A DNA stretch of 64,000 nt from Paraphaeosphaeria minitans. Lineage: Eukaryota; Ascomycota; Dothideomycetes; Pleosporales; Didymosphaeriaceae. Every line of letters begins with the position of its first letter. Position 1 is the first letter of the stretch. The notes under the pieces were generated by a model. The model was given only the letters and a program-made list of their open reading frames with translations. It made no database searches and was not told where the DNA came from. The stretch is from the NCBI GenBank assembly GCA_015832175.1, contig WJXW01000006.1:1488001-1552000 (forward strand), written 5' to 3'. Both the position numbers and the translations under genes were made by a program. Shown piece by piece: positions 10,594-20,604 of this stretch.

Positions 10594-11716
10594 ATGTCCG
10601 TGGAGGAAGGCTGGCACACGGTCGAGGACGGCAAGAAGCTCTACACGAAGACGTGGAGGGTACGGGGAATATGTAAGCTTAAAGATAGCGGCATGCTAAC
10701 CCATTTTTTAGACGACTGGCCCTGCCAAAGCTCGCCTGGTATTCATACACGGTTTCAGCGACCACTGTACACTCACACTCGACTCCGCCAAGGAGCTGCC
10801 ACCTGCTGACACGTGCCCAGGCAATGCCTACAACCAGTTCTTTCCCACGCTGGCCTCGAAGGGCATCGAAGTCTATGCATTCGACCAGAGGTGAGATGTG
10901 TTGGCTGCTTGACAGCGTCATCAGCTAACGGCACGCAGAGGATGGGGCCGCTCAGTTGCAAAGCCGTCCGAGAGGGGCCACACCGGTCCAACCTCCAAAG
11001 TGCTAGACGATATCACTTCTTTTCTAAAAACAGTCATTCCGTGCCCCATCCCCCTGTTTCTCATGGGCCACTCCATGGGCGGTGGGGAAGTGCTTCTATA
11101 CATGTCGACCGGGCCAGCTGAGATACGCAAGCACATTCGTGGTTACCTGTTAGAATCGCCCTTTATCGACTTTGACCCAAAGTCTAAACCCTCATCCATC
11201 ACCGTAATCCTCGGCCGACTGGCTGGAAAGGTGTTGCCGCATCGTCAATTGACCAACCCGCTTGATGTCACGCTCATCACGCGCGACCCAGCAGTGCAGA
11301 AACAATTCACCGAAGACGAGCTTTGCCACGACACCGGCACGCTTCAGGGTCTCGCTGGAATGCTGGACAGGACCGCGGACCTCGCCGATGGCAAGGTTGA
11401 CATTGGCGATGATGCGGGCGAGGGTGGTGTTACGAGGGTGTGGATAGGCCACGGTGACAAGGATGGCATCACCAACTACCACGCAACAAAAACTCTTGCA
11501 GAGCGGCTTCCAGTGAAGGACAAGGAATTCAGGACATACGCTGGATACTACCATAGATGCAAGTGTTGTGCTCTCCAAAATCTCACGTTGCTGACTGGTC
11601 CAGTGCATGATGAGCCGAGTCCCGACAAGGAGGTGTTCGTAGACGATGTTGCCAGCTGGGTACTGTCGCGCTCAGAAGACCCAGTGCAGGTGGAAGATTC
11701 CAAGCCGAAGCTGTGA
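10594..11716 (+). CDS. Monoglyceride-lipase-like alpha/beta hydrolase
   Basis: Five exons, 10594-10659, 10712-10766, 10821-10890, 10939-11558 and 11604-11716, code for 307 residues. The first three introns are GT-AG. The fourth (45 bp) starts GCAAGT, has a CTGAC branch-like site and ends CAG. Removing it joins YYHR to LHDEPSPDKE, as in homologues, and because it is a multiple of three its retention would not break the frame. The protein carries VFIHGFSDH, EVYAFDQRGWGRS, the nucleophile elbow GHSMGG (Ser near residue 109), an acid in HGDKDG (near 235) and the catalytic His in LHDEP (near 272). The family (yeast Yju3, animal MGLL) releases fatty acid from monoacylglycerols, usually at lipid droplets or membranes. 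Confidence 0.88.
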
Positions 11717-12301
11717 GGCCTTGTAGCAACTAGATATCGTGCGACCTCATCTAGATGGCCGCCAACTGTCGTTATACCTGGTCAGATGCTGTGCGTCGTA
11801 AATGCTCTACCTACTTGAAACAGAAATTTTGAGGTGGAGTGCCTTTGACTATCCATACGCACGGCCTCGTCGATGAACATGGCCTGCCCGAGAGTGCAGC
11901 CTCTTGAAGAGGCGACGTAAATGCGTCCTAATCTGTTTGTTTCTCCGCTGTACGCGCGTTTCCATGATCTTGGCTCATGGTGAAACATGGATGCATGCCG
12001 AACAAACACCAGGAATTGATGCGAACAGGAAGGTCGAGCCAACAGGCAGACGACACAATCAATCTCCACGCGGCGCACAAATAAACGAGAGGGGACAGTC
12101 GGCGGTGCGGTACCGGAATAGGTATCTCACAAGTGGCCAAGCCATGGCCGCGTGAAAACGGGGACGATGTATGTTTGTTCCTGTGGCTAGCTACGGCGCC
12201 GGCAGCTCCCGAAGAGGCTCGAAAAGTAAAGTCAACTACAAGACCGGGCACTCTGCAGCTCAAGGATTCGCGTCGCCCATTGCTCGCCTCAAGCCTACCG
12301 G
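11717..12301. other. Intergenic region, lipase 3' side and transporter promoter
   Basis: Both flanking genes are on the plus strand. No ORF here has recognisable motifs, and I see no long repeat or RNA gene. Confidence 0.4.
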
Positions 12302-13871
12302 ATGTTTCTGCACCACCGCAGAAATGGCTTGCCTGGTATTAGCCAGTTGCGTCGCGTGTGTGTGTCCGGGCCACCTTTCACCTTCCAACACCCGTCGTCA
12401 GCTGGCGCCGCTCCTACACACACTCTGCGCTGGGGCCCCCCGATAGCCCGGCAATTGCGTGTCCTCCGCACACAGACTGCACAAGACATTCCCTATAATA
12501 CCAAGACCGCCCTCAATTGGTCTTCGATCGCCCATCGAAGGCAGCATATATCCCCTGCCACGGCTTCCACCATGAGCGCGACCCAGACACAGACGCGCAG
12601 CCACGGCGGCCATTCGCACCACCACCACCATCACGACAACACGTATCTCGTGTCCAAGAACAAGAACGATGCCGGTGTGCGCATCACGCGCATCGGCCTG
12701 TACGTCAACCTGGGCATGGCCGTCGGCAAGGGCGTCGGAGGCTACGTTTTCCACAGCCAGGGCAAGTACCGCGGTGCGCAAACGTGTGGCAAAGCTTCTG
12801 ACAATAGCTAGCATTGATTGCCGACGCCATCCACAGCCTGACCGACCTTGTCAGCGACATCATGACGCTGGCGACGGTGTCGTGGTCGCTGAAGCCCCCT
12901 TCGGAACGGTTTCCGAGCGGATACGGAAAGATTGAGAGCCTGGGTTCTCTTGGCGTCAGTGGTATTCTGCTCGGAGGAGGCATGATGATGGGATGGGCTG
13001 CCCTGATTGCACTTGCCCAGCAGTTCTTTCCAGACGCCGCACACTTTGCGGCCGAATGGGGGTTGCTCCCCCACAGCCATGGCCACTCGCACGGCGCTGG
13101 GTCCCTCGGGCCCAACATCAACGCAGCATGGCTGGCGGGAGGGTCGATCTTGATCAAGGAATGGCTGTATCGCGCAAGTAAGGCTACAGCATCCTATGGC
13201 TTTGCGCACAGCTAACGCCATCTGCAGCACTCAAGATCGCCAACGAGCGCAAATCCTCCGTCCTCGCATCGAACGCATACCACCACCGAGTGGACTCGCT
13301 CACCGCCTTCGTTGCCCTGCTCATGATCTTTGGCTCCAACATGCTGAACAATGCCTCCTGGCTGGACCCGGTCGGCGGACTCGTCATCTCATTCATGGTC
13401 ATCCAAGCTGGTGTGGGTAACACTAGAGATGCGCTCTTTGAGCTCGCCGACGTCGGTATCGAGAAGGAGATGAGCGATAAGGTGCGGAAAGCGGCTACAA
13501 ATGCCCTCGCCGACATCAACACCGGACCATCAAGCGACGTGAACCTACGCCATGTGCAGGGTGTCAAGTCTGGTCAGAACTACCTTATGGACGTGGAGCT
13601 TGGCGTACCCGGCACATACAGCGTCGAGCAGACACGAGGCATCGAGAACCTGGTTCGCGAACGAGTAGGAGCCAAGGTACGAGGAGTGAAGAAAGTCCGC
13701 GTACGATTTGTCTCCAACACAGCAAATCAACCCGACTTTCTGGACGAGTTCATCAACCTGGGCGATGGCGCAAATTTGTCTCCCGAGTCAGAGTCGGATC
13801 ACGAGCATGATCACGAGCACGAGCACGGGCACGAACACAAAGAGAACGGGAGCGTGAAGAAGAGGAAATGA
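12302..13871 (+). CDS. Mitochondrial-type cation diffusion facilitator (MMT1/2-like)
   Basis: Three exons, 12302-12761, 12812-13177 and 13228-13871, code for 489 residues if the ATG at 12302 is used. The first 90 residues are Arg/Ser-rich and nearly free of acids, as in a mitochondrial presequence. A second in-frame ATG at 12572 (MSATQTQ) would give 399 residues. The first intron appears to be GC-AG (GCAAGT donor); a GT donor 15 bp downstream would add four residues (GKYR) absent from the family as I recall it. CDF signatures are ALIADAIHSLTDLVSD in one helix and HHRVDSLTAF in another, giving the metal-binding His/Asp pairs. His clusters occur near the N-terminus (HSHHHHHHD) and at the C-terminus (alternating HE/DH). 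Yeast Mmt1/2 move iron across mitochondrial membranes; metal choice here is inferred. Confidence 0.87.
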
Positions 13872-14349
13872 GCGTTTATCATTGGATGTTTATAGTAGAG
13901 AAGCACATTTTGGATATTGGCGTTTTGCATTTGGATAAACGATTCCCCCGTTTACTTGGCCAGGACGGTCAGGAAAACCAGTTGAATATATCAGTTACCT
14001 CAATTGATGCTTTGCCTGCTTCATAAGGATTCTGTACGATATGACTTTGCCCTGGGCACACTCTACTGTATGGAAGAACACGAACACCTCTCATACAGAT
14101 GAATCCGGGCTTTATCCGGATCCAATGGAGCTTCGTCGCATCCTTAATCTAGAGACAACCGGCAAAAACGATCGTCTTCAAGCGTCACCGTGGGGCGCGT
14201 TAGAGCTAGCAGCTTATTAGTCGCATAGGCTCGGGAGGACAGCGACTGACGAGCTGGATCCTTAGGATCTTTGGCCTTTTCCATGTCTTATCGTCTACCT
14301 CCCACTTGCGCTGCCTCTCTACACGCTCTGCCACCGACACATTGCGACC
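13872..14349. other. Intergenic region, promoter side of xylulose kinase
   Basis: This is noncoding as far as I can see. A CCAAT pentamer is present near 14122. No TATA box, RNA gene or repeat is evident. Confidence 0.4.
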
Positions 14350-16250
14350 ATGGCTGACCAGTTTTTGGGTTTCGACCTGAGTACGCAGCAGCTGAAAGGT
14401 CCGTCTGCCCCGCCAGAGCTACCCCACATATAGCTTGCAACTGACGAATCGCCCCAGGAATCATCGTAAAGTCAGACCTCAGGCTCATCCACGAAGCGAA
14501 GGTCGACTTCGATGCCGACTTCGCGAAATATGGCATTGAAAAGGGCGTGCTCACGAACCCGAGCGAGGGAGAGGTGTTTGCGCCTGTCGCCCTGTTCCTC
14601 GACGCCATCGAGCTCGTGCTGCAGCGACTGAAGGAGCAAGGCGCAGACTTTTCCAGAGTGCAGGGAATCTCAGGCGCGGGCATGCAGCACGGAACTGTAT
14701 TCTGGAGCAAGAATGCAGAGGGCATACTGGGAAGTCTGGATCCAGGAAAGACGCTGCTAGAGCAGCTGGAAGGTGGTGCAGAGGGCGAGAGGAAGGGTGC
14801 CTTCAGCCATCCCTTCAGCCCGAACTGGCAAGATGCAAGCACACAGAAGCAGTGCGAACAGTTCGATAAGAAGCTGGGCACGCCGGAGGAGTTGGCAGAA
14901 GCCACAGGCAGCAAAGCTCACCATGTATGTGCGACGAGCGACATCGGAGAGCAACTCTGACTTTACTGGCAGCGCTTCAGCGGACCGCAGATCCTTCGTT
15001 TCCACCAAAAGTACCCCGAAGCGTACAAAGCGACAGCTCGCATCTCACTCGTATCGTCTTTCCTCGCATCCGTCTTCCTCGGAAAGGTGGCTCCCATCGA
15101 CATAAGCGATGTCTGCGGTGCCAACTTGTGGGATATCAAGAACGGGCGCTGGAACGAGGAATGTCTCGCTCTCGCTGCTGGTGAAGAAGGAGTTGACAAC
15201 CTGAAATCTAAGCTCGGAGACGTACCGGAGGACGGTGGCAGCAGCTTTGGCTCTGTCTCGCCCTATTTTGTTAAGCGCTACGGATTCCCAGAGACTGCTC
15301 AGGTCATCCCATTTACGGGCGACAACCCATCGACCATCCTCGCTCTACCTCTGCGTTCCTCGGACGCCATCGTCTCCCTCGGCACCTCGACTACCTTTCT
15401 CATGTCCACACCGCAGTACAAACCTGATCCTGCGTACCACTTCCTGAATCACCCCACAACAGCAGGTCTCTATATGTTCATGCTCTGCTACAAGAACGGT
15501 GGTCTGGCACGCGAACACATCCGCGACGCCATCAACGAGCATTCAAACGGAACCGCCAAGTCCTGGGACCTCTTCAACGAGACTGCACTCAAGACTCCGG
15601 TTCTCGGGCAACAAACCCCCGAATCCGATCCTATGCGCCTTGGACTCTACTTCCCACGGCCAGAGATCGTCCCCAACGTCAAGGAGGGAACGTGGCGTTT
15701 CCTGTACAAAGACAACACCCTGTCGCCCCTGCCACCTCGAGGAGCTCAAGGCAAGACAGAGGACAAGGCATGGCCAACCCCCTCGGCGGATGCCAGAGCG
15801 ATCCTGGAATCCCAATTCCTTAGCCTGCGTCTGCGCTCCCAGTCCCTCGTCGGCCCGCAAGGCGACCTTCCCCCCCAACCACGCAGGATCTACTTGGTCG
15901 GTGGGGGAGCCGCCAACTCGGCCATCGCGGACTTGGCTGGCCAGGTCCTCGGAGGGTCCGAAGGCGTGTTCAAGCTCGACATCGGCGGCAACGCTTGTGC
16001 GTTGGGCGCGGCGTACAAGGCGGCGTGGGGCGTTCAGAGGCAGCAAGACGAGAAGTTTGAGGACTACCTCGAGACGAGGTGGAACGAGAAGGATTTCGTC
16101 AAGAAGGTGTGCGATGGGTACAGGGAGGGTGTGTGGGAGCGGTATGGCGAGGCGCTGGCGGGCTTCGACGAGGTTGAGAAGATGGCGATTGAGGAGAAGG
16201 GGCAGAATAACAAGGCGGAGCAGAATGCGGGTGGGAAGGTCGATGGATGA
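14350..16250 (+). CDS. D-xylulose kinase (FGGY family)
   Basis: Three exons, 14350-14398, 14458-14924 and 14973-16250, code for 597 residues, about the usual fungal length. The introns are 59 and 48 bp, GT-AG and in frame. The N-terminal phosphate loop is [16 protein letters not shown]. The segments [31 protein letters not shown] and the [10 protein letters not shown] stretch line the sugar site. The second phosphate loop is [12 protein letters not shown] (about residues 306-317), and [12 protein letters not shown] (near 483) is the adenosine-binding motif. The enzyme phosphorylates D-xylulose to xylulose 5-phosphate with ATP in the cytosol, feeding pentoses into the pentose phosphate pathway. 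The ATG at 14350 lies directly before the conserved N-terminus. A family symbol (XKS1/xkiA) could apply but is not asserted for this species. Confidence 0.93.
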
Positions 16251-16762
16251 GACTGGGGAGGTTACGTCGCGTGATGGAGTATCGCCTGTGAGGCTCGAAA
16301 TCAATGGTACTATCGCTTGAGGGTCGGAGACACCCACCTCCACATGTTGGGTGTGTGTAGCAGGTGAGCCGCTCGAGCGTGTGTCGTTCGTCCGCGTTGT
16401 CCATCTCATTTCGATTGGCCCACCCTTACCGCTTGCTCATCCTCGTATACTCTTACCGCAGGCACCCTCACACCTGTCATTAAGTTGCTGACTGCAGCTA
16501 TTCTGTCGTTTTATTTCTCAGTCTGGGTACTGCAGGCTTGGCTGTGGCCGATTTAGCTTGGAGGGGAAACGCCAGCCGGCTGGAGGTGTCTATGGATCCC
16601 CACGTGCCGACAAACCAGCTGCTGACATCCAGTGGCATACAGAAACTGTTACCTACGGGAAGGCGATGTATAGGGTAAGTTTACTCATGCTTGCTGCGTA
16701 TCCTCGTTTATACAAGAACAACCTATCTTACACTTTACATACACCCTGATCATTCATCCCTC
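16251..16762. other. Convergent intergenic region
   Basis: This is the 3' side of both xylulose kinase (+) and the following minus-strand gene. Nothing beyond short noncoding sequence is seen. Confidence 0.4.
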
Positions 16763-17438
16763 TCACACACGTCTCGACGTCTGCCTCCTAACTTCAGGCA
16801 CCTGAACCCTCACATCCTTCTTCGCAGGAACACTTTTGTTGCTCGCAATCCTCCTCGTTCCGTCTCTACCCGCCCCCTTCTTCTCTCCTTTCGTCTCCGT
16901 CCTCGCCCTGATCCCCCTCGCAACCTCCTCCCACACCCCTGGTACCCCCGTCTTCATCGTGTACGCGACACCCTCCTTGACGTAGAACCTGAACCGCCGC
17001 TCCTCGACGAACTCCCACGCCCGCTTTAGTAACGATTTGGCACGCTGGCGCTGCGTCCAGGCGACGCTCTTGGGTAGCTCGATGTTGGCGAAGCGGAATT
17101 TGCGCGGAGGCAGAGCGCGGAGCTCGTGCGCGTAGATGGTGGTGTGTTTAGGCATGGGGAAGATGCGGAGGGTTTGGAAGGTGAGTTTTGTGGTGGCGGG
17201 GAGGTTGGCTGGGAAGGTTAGAGATCGCAGTGGTTATGTAAGAAGGGAGGACGGGGAGTGGATATAGTTATCCAATTTGAGTTGCGTGGTAGCGTCCAGA
17301 GGCTTACGTACCAGCGAAGGAGCGAAGGGCGGTCAGAGAGTGGCGTGCGTGAGGTGGGATGGGCCAGAGCTTGACTGATGTAACAAAGGGAGCGGTGATG
17401 AAGGAGAGGATTATGGAGGGGATAGTCGCAAGCGCCAT
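16763..17438 (-). CDS. Conserved fungal protein of unknown function with N-terminal hydrophobic segment
   Basis: Two exons, 17438-17312 and 17208-16763, code for 190 residues. The donor is GTACGT and the acceptor CAG; the junction reads SFAANLPATTKLTF. The N-terminus (ATIPSIILSFITAPFVTSVKL) could be a membrane anchor or targeting segment. A conserved-looking middle follows, with MPKHTTIYAHELRALPP, then SVAWTQRQRAKSLLKRAWEF and VKEGVAYTMKTGVPG. The C-terminus is Lys/Arg-rich and low in complexity. I recognise the general look of a conserved Pezizomycotina protein but not a named domain, so no function is claimed. Confidence 0.75.
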
Positions 17439-18713
17439 GACTGTACAAATTTAGCATGCGATCATGAGATTTCAAGGGCGACTGCAGGGAGCCTATGGGA
17501 CTATTGAAGACCTGTCCATCAAATATGAGTGAAGGGGGCAGATCTTAGGCAGGCAATGAGGGCATGCTCAAACTATGGCTAGAGTGCCTTGAGTGATGCT
17601 TTGAAATCCTGCCAGTCGTAAAGGCGCAAGCTCTCAAAGGCAACAGGGGGTTTGCGGTTGCGCATATGGGTGCACCAAAGAAGGAACACGTGACGTACCT
17701 CCGACTGTTTGAAACACACGAATGCGTTTATCGGGCTGGTTCTGGTTCAAGTACAGATGAGGCGCGAGCCACACGGTACACACGCCGAATTGAAACAATG
17801 CTATCGCCTTCCAAGTGCCGATGAAGGCAGTACGATTAGACCCCGCTTCGTAGATAACAATCTGTTCAGCATATTCTGCAGCATCGTTAGCATCCTCCCA
17901 AGATTATCAAGTTAAAGTAACGCCACGTACTCTTGTCTTTTACGTTCTGTGCAGCCGTAGACACTCTGCGCCGGGAAACCTGTGTGATCTTGCGTAGCGC
18001 CGACAAGGGGGATCGTAAAGAAAAGTTACGGTGGCAGCTCTGGTAGATGAATGCAGCTATCCGTGGCCGTTGACGCGCTTGGCTGTACTGAGTCCATTGA
18101 CGCGATGCTTTAAAAGCTTGCGCAAATGGCTGGAAGCGTGCATGCATCTCAATGGACCAATGGTTGTGATGTTGGAGAGCGTGAGTGAAGATGTTGACGC
18201 GATGGCACGTGCGGACCAACCTACTGCCGTCCTAGCGGCAACCAGCGTACTTCAGCGCAAGCGGAGCGCCGGACCATCCAGTAGTCTAGACATCTCTTTT
18301 GCGGGATACACCATCTCTTTTGCGGGATACACCATACCAATATTATTCATAAGCAGAAGTCGAAAGAGCTGGTATTGGAGGCGGCCGTCAAATCGAAACC
18401 GAGTGAAGCTTTGACTCCGAATACTGCCTTGGTACCACTTCGCTGTTGCAACCCGGCCTTAACGCACACTAAGTCCCCCAGGAAAACACATCGCATAGTC
18501 TAAAGGTCGGAAAGTTTCTAAGCTTCATTTGTTTGGAAAGTTCTTATACCTGCAAGAGCTTGCCCCATTACAAGCTGGAGACGTTCTCTAGTATCCTGCT
18601 GCATCCGAGCGCCATCGCGTCAGATTGAGGCAGTTTACTAGCCACTCGCATCCAAGCACCTTGCTGTCCCCGACCCCAACCCACCTTGCGGATATCGGTA
18701 CTAAAGCAGCAAA
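17439..18713. other. Intergenic region with a 21-bp tandem duplication
   Basis: No convincing gene was found. A minus-strand frame at 17887-18219 (110 codons) has no recognisable motif. A perfect 21-bp tandem duplication occupies 18291-18311 and 18312-18332. CACGTG palindromes occur near 17687 and 18205. The right end should contain the superoxide dismutase promoter. Confidence 0.5.
18291..18332. repeat. Two-copy 21-bp tandem repeat
   Basis: Two identical 21-bp copies lie head to tail. Each begins CATCTCTTTTGCGGG. They are in noncoding sequence about 380 bp upstream of the superoxide dismutase gene. Confidence 0.95.
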
Positions 18714-19797
18714 ATGTTTGGTAATTGTCTGCCCTCGACTTTCCTCCCCTACCTACTCCCCGCACTTCTCCTACAGTCTCCCGTCTACGCCTCAGAACAG
18801 CAGCCATTTCAATTCGAAGCTATGTCTGCACCATCGTATACGTTGCCTCCTCTCCCATACGCCTATGATGTAAGTTCATCCTCTTATATGCGGATCTGAG
18901 GACGGCGGGGTGATGCTAATCCTGTGTAGGCGCTGGAGCCGCATATTTCCAAGCAAATCATGGAACTGCATCATAGCAAGCACCATCAAACAGTAAGCAA
19001 AAGCTCCTACTACAGTACTCTGAGAAGCTTGAAGTCGGTCGTCCTATGTGTTACCTATTTTGTGTATCACCATGTACTGCAGCCTCTGACCTTGCGCTGG
19101 TGATGTTGTCACAGTCTAACAGGTTTCGCTCAGTACATCACAAACCTCAACGCCGCATTGAAGACGCAAGCTGAAGCTGTGCATACCTCCGATATCACCT
19201 CGCAGGTTGGCCTTCAAGCCGCTATCAAGTTCAACGCCGGCGGCCACATCAACCACTCGCTCTTCTGGCAGAACCTGGCACCAGCCTCCTCCGCCGAGGC
19301 TAAGATATCCGCCGCACCAGAGCTGATCAAGCAGATCAAGGCAATCTGGGGCGACGAAAAAGCTTTCTATGATGCATTCAAGACCACTCTGCTAGGCATC
19401 CAAGGCAGTGGCTGGGGATGGCTGGTCAAGGTCGAGACGGGCAAGGAGCAAAGGTTGACCATTGTGACCACGAAAGACCAGGATCCTGTGGTGGGCAAGG
19501 GTGAAGTGCCAATATTTGGTATTGACATGTGGGAGCATGCGTACTACTTGCAAGTACGTCTTATTCCTCAGTCTGGGCACAGCCGGTCCACGCATTACCC
19601 ACCTAGGGTAACAGACTTTACTCGAGCTTTTGATATGGTGCTTCACGCTCGGTAAACTGACTAACGCGATGCAGTACCTGAACGGAAAACCGGCGTATGT
19701 AGAGAACATCTGGAAGGTGATCAACTGGAAGACGGCGGAGGAGCGTTTCTTGGGGACGCGTGCAGATGCCTTCAAGGTGCTGAGAGCGTCTGTTTGA
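18714..19797 (+). CDS. Fe/Mn superoxide dismutase
   Basis: Four exons, 18714-18869, 18930-18992, 19134-19553 and 19675-19797. From the ATG at 18822 (MSAPSYTLPPLPYAYDAL) the product is 217 residues. An in-frame ATG at 18714 gives 253 residues and adds a hydrophobic leader (LPYLLPALLLQSPVYA) that resembles a secretion signal. Family marks are the metal-ligand His in LEPHISKQIMELHHSKHHQT, the second His in GGHINHSLFW, and Asp and His in FGIDMWEHAYYLQYLNGKP. The enzyme converts superoxide to peroxide and oxygen. GGHINHSLFW and the DMWEHAYYLQY ending favour the manganese type. There is no obvious mitochondrial presequence, so a cytosolic form, or a secreted one from the upstream ATG, is inferred. 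The introns are GT-AG and in frame. Confidence 0.92.
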
Positions 19798-20115
19798 GTC
19801 TATTTGAATACTAAATGTAGTGATGTGCCTCTGTGGTCAGGCTGGTGCTCGACCAAGTTCAGTCGTGGTACCGCATCGCAGCATACCAAACATGAATGAT
19901 ACTAGCGTTGGGCGCACGGACGGTGTACCACATAGGTGCTCAAACGTGCTCAAAGGGCTCATAAGCACTCCCAACCTTCTCGTGAATACCTGCCGCTAGA
20001 TTTATGATCAACGTTAAACCATTCCGTTCCCTTTGCGCAGAATAAACATCCTACAGAGTTCTCAATAAGTAACACACGTTTTGCTTAGTCATCTTAAAGC
20101 GCACCACAAGAACAG
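19798..20115. other. Short intergenic region
   Basis: Downstream of superoxide dismutase. I see nothing in it beyond AT-rich noncoding sequence. Confidence 0.4.
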
Positions 20116-20604
20116 ATGTGTAACGGGTCGTCGACACGAATGAGCCAAGGCGGGTCTATCGCAGTCCTCAGACCGTCAAGGGAAATGCGAGAAGCATCAC
20201 CAGACCAACAGGACAGCGAAGTGCGGCTGCTGTTCTCGAACGGAAGCAGAACACTCCTCGGCAGCGCTGGTACACAAGTCGAGCTGCAGGGATGGGACGA
20301 GACCAACAAAATACTGCAACGGAGATCGTGGGTAGTGATTCAGTGAGAAACACGTCCTTCGAATCATGGAGAAGAAGCTAATTTGTGCAGCCGCGACGGT
20401 GATCTCAACGCCTCTGAAGCCCGCCCGGCCATTCCTTTCTTTTCCTTCGATCTCGGTAGCAGAGATGCGTGTATTATGGAGTTGCCAGAGACGCTCAACC
20501 TGGGTGTTGGTGATACTGGGATCATCGGGCGGAGAGTCTCTGTGATGACGGGGTCAACAAGAGGACCTCTGACTGTAGCAGAGGGCATCATTGGCTGGAA
20601 TTGA
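20116..20604 (+). CDS. Hypothetical protein, two exons (weak)
   Basis: Exons 20116-20342 and 20391-20604 join in frame over a 48-bp GT-AG intron (donor GTGAGA, branch-like GCTAAT, acceptor GCAG) and would code for 146 residues. The product has ordinary composition (SEVRLLFSNGSRTLLGSAG, then PAIPFFSFDLGSRDAC and ELPETLNLGVGDTG) but no domain I recognise, no signal peptide and no membrane segment. The neat fit of intron and frames supports a gene; the lack of known similarity argues for caution. An upstream exon could be missing. Confidence 0.4.

Noticed and set aside
15543..16409. Minus-strand 288-codon frame over xylulose kinase
   Set aside because: Antisense shadow of a strongly supported kinase exon.
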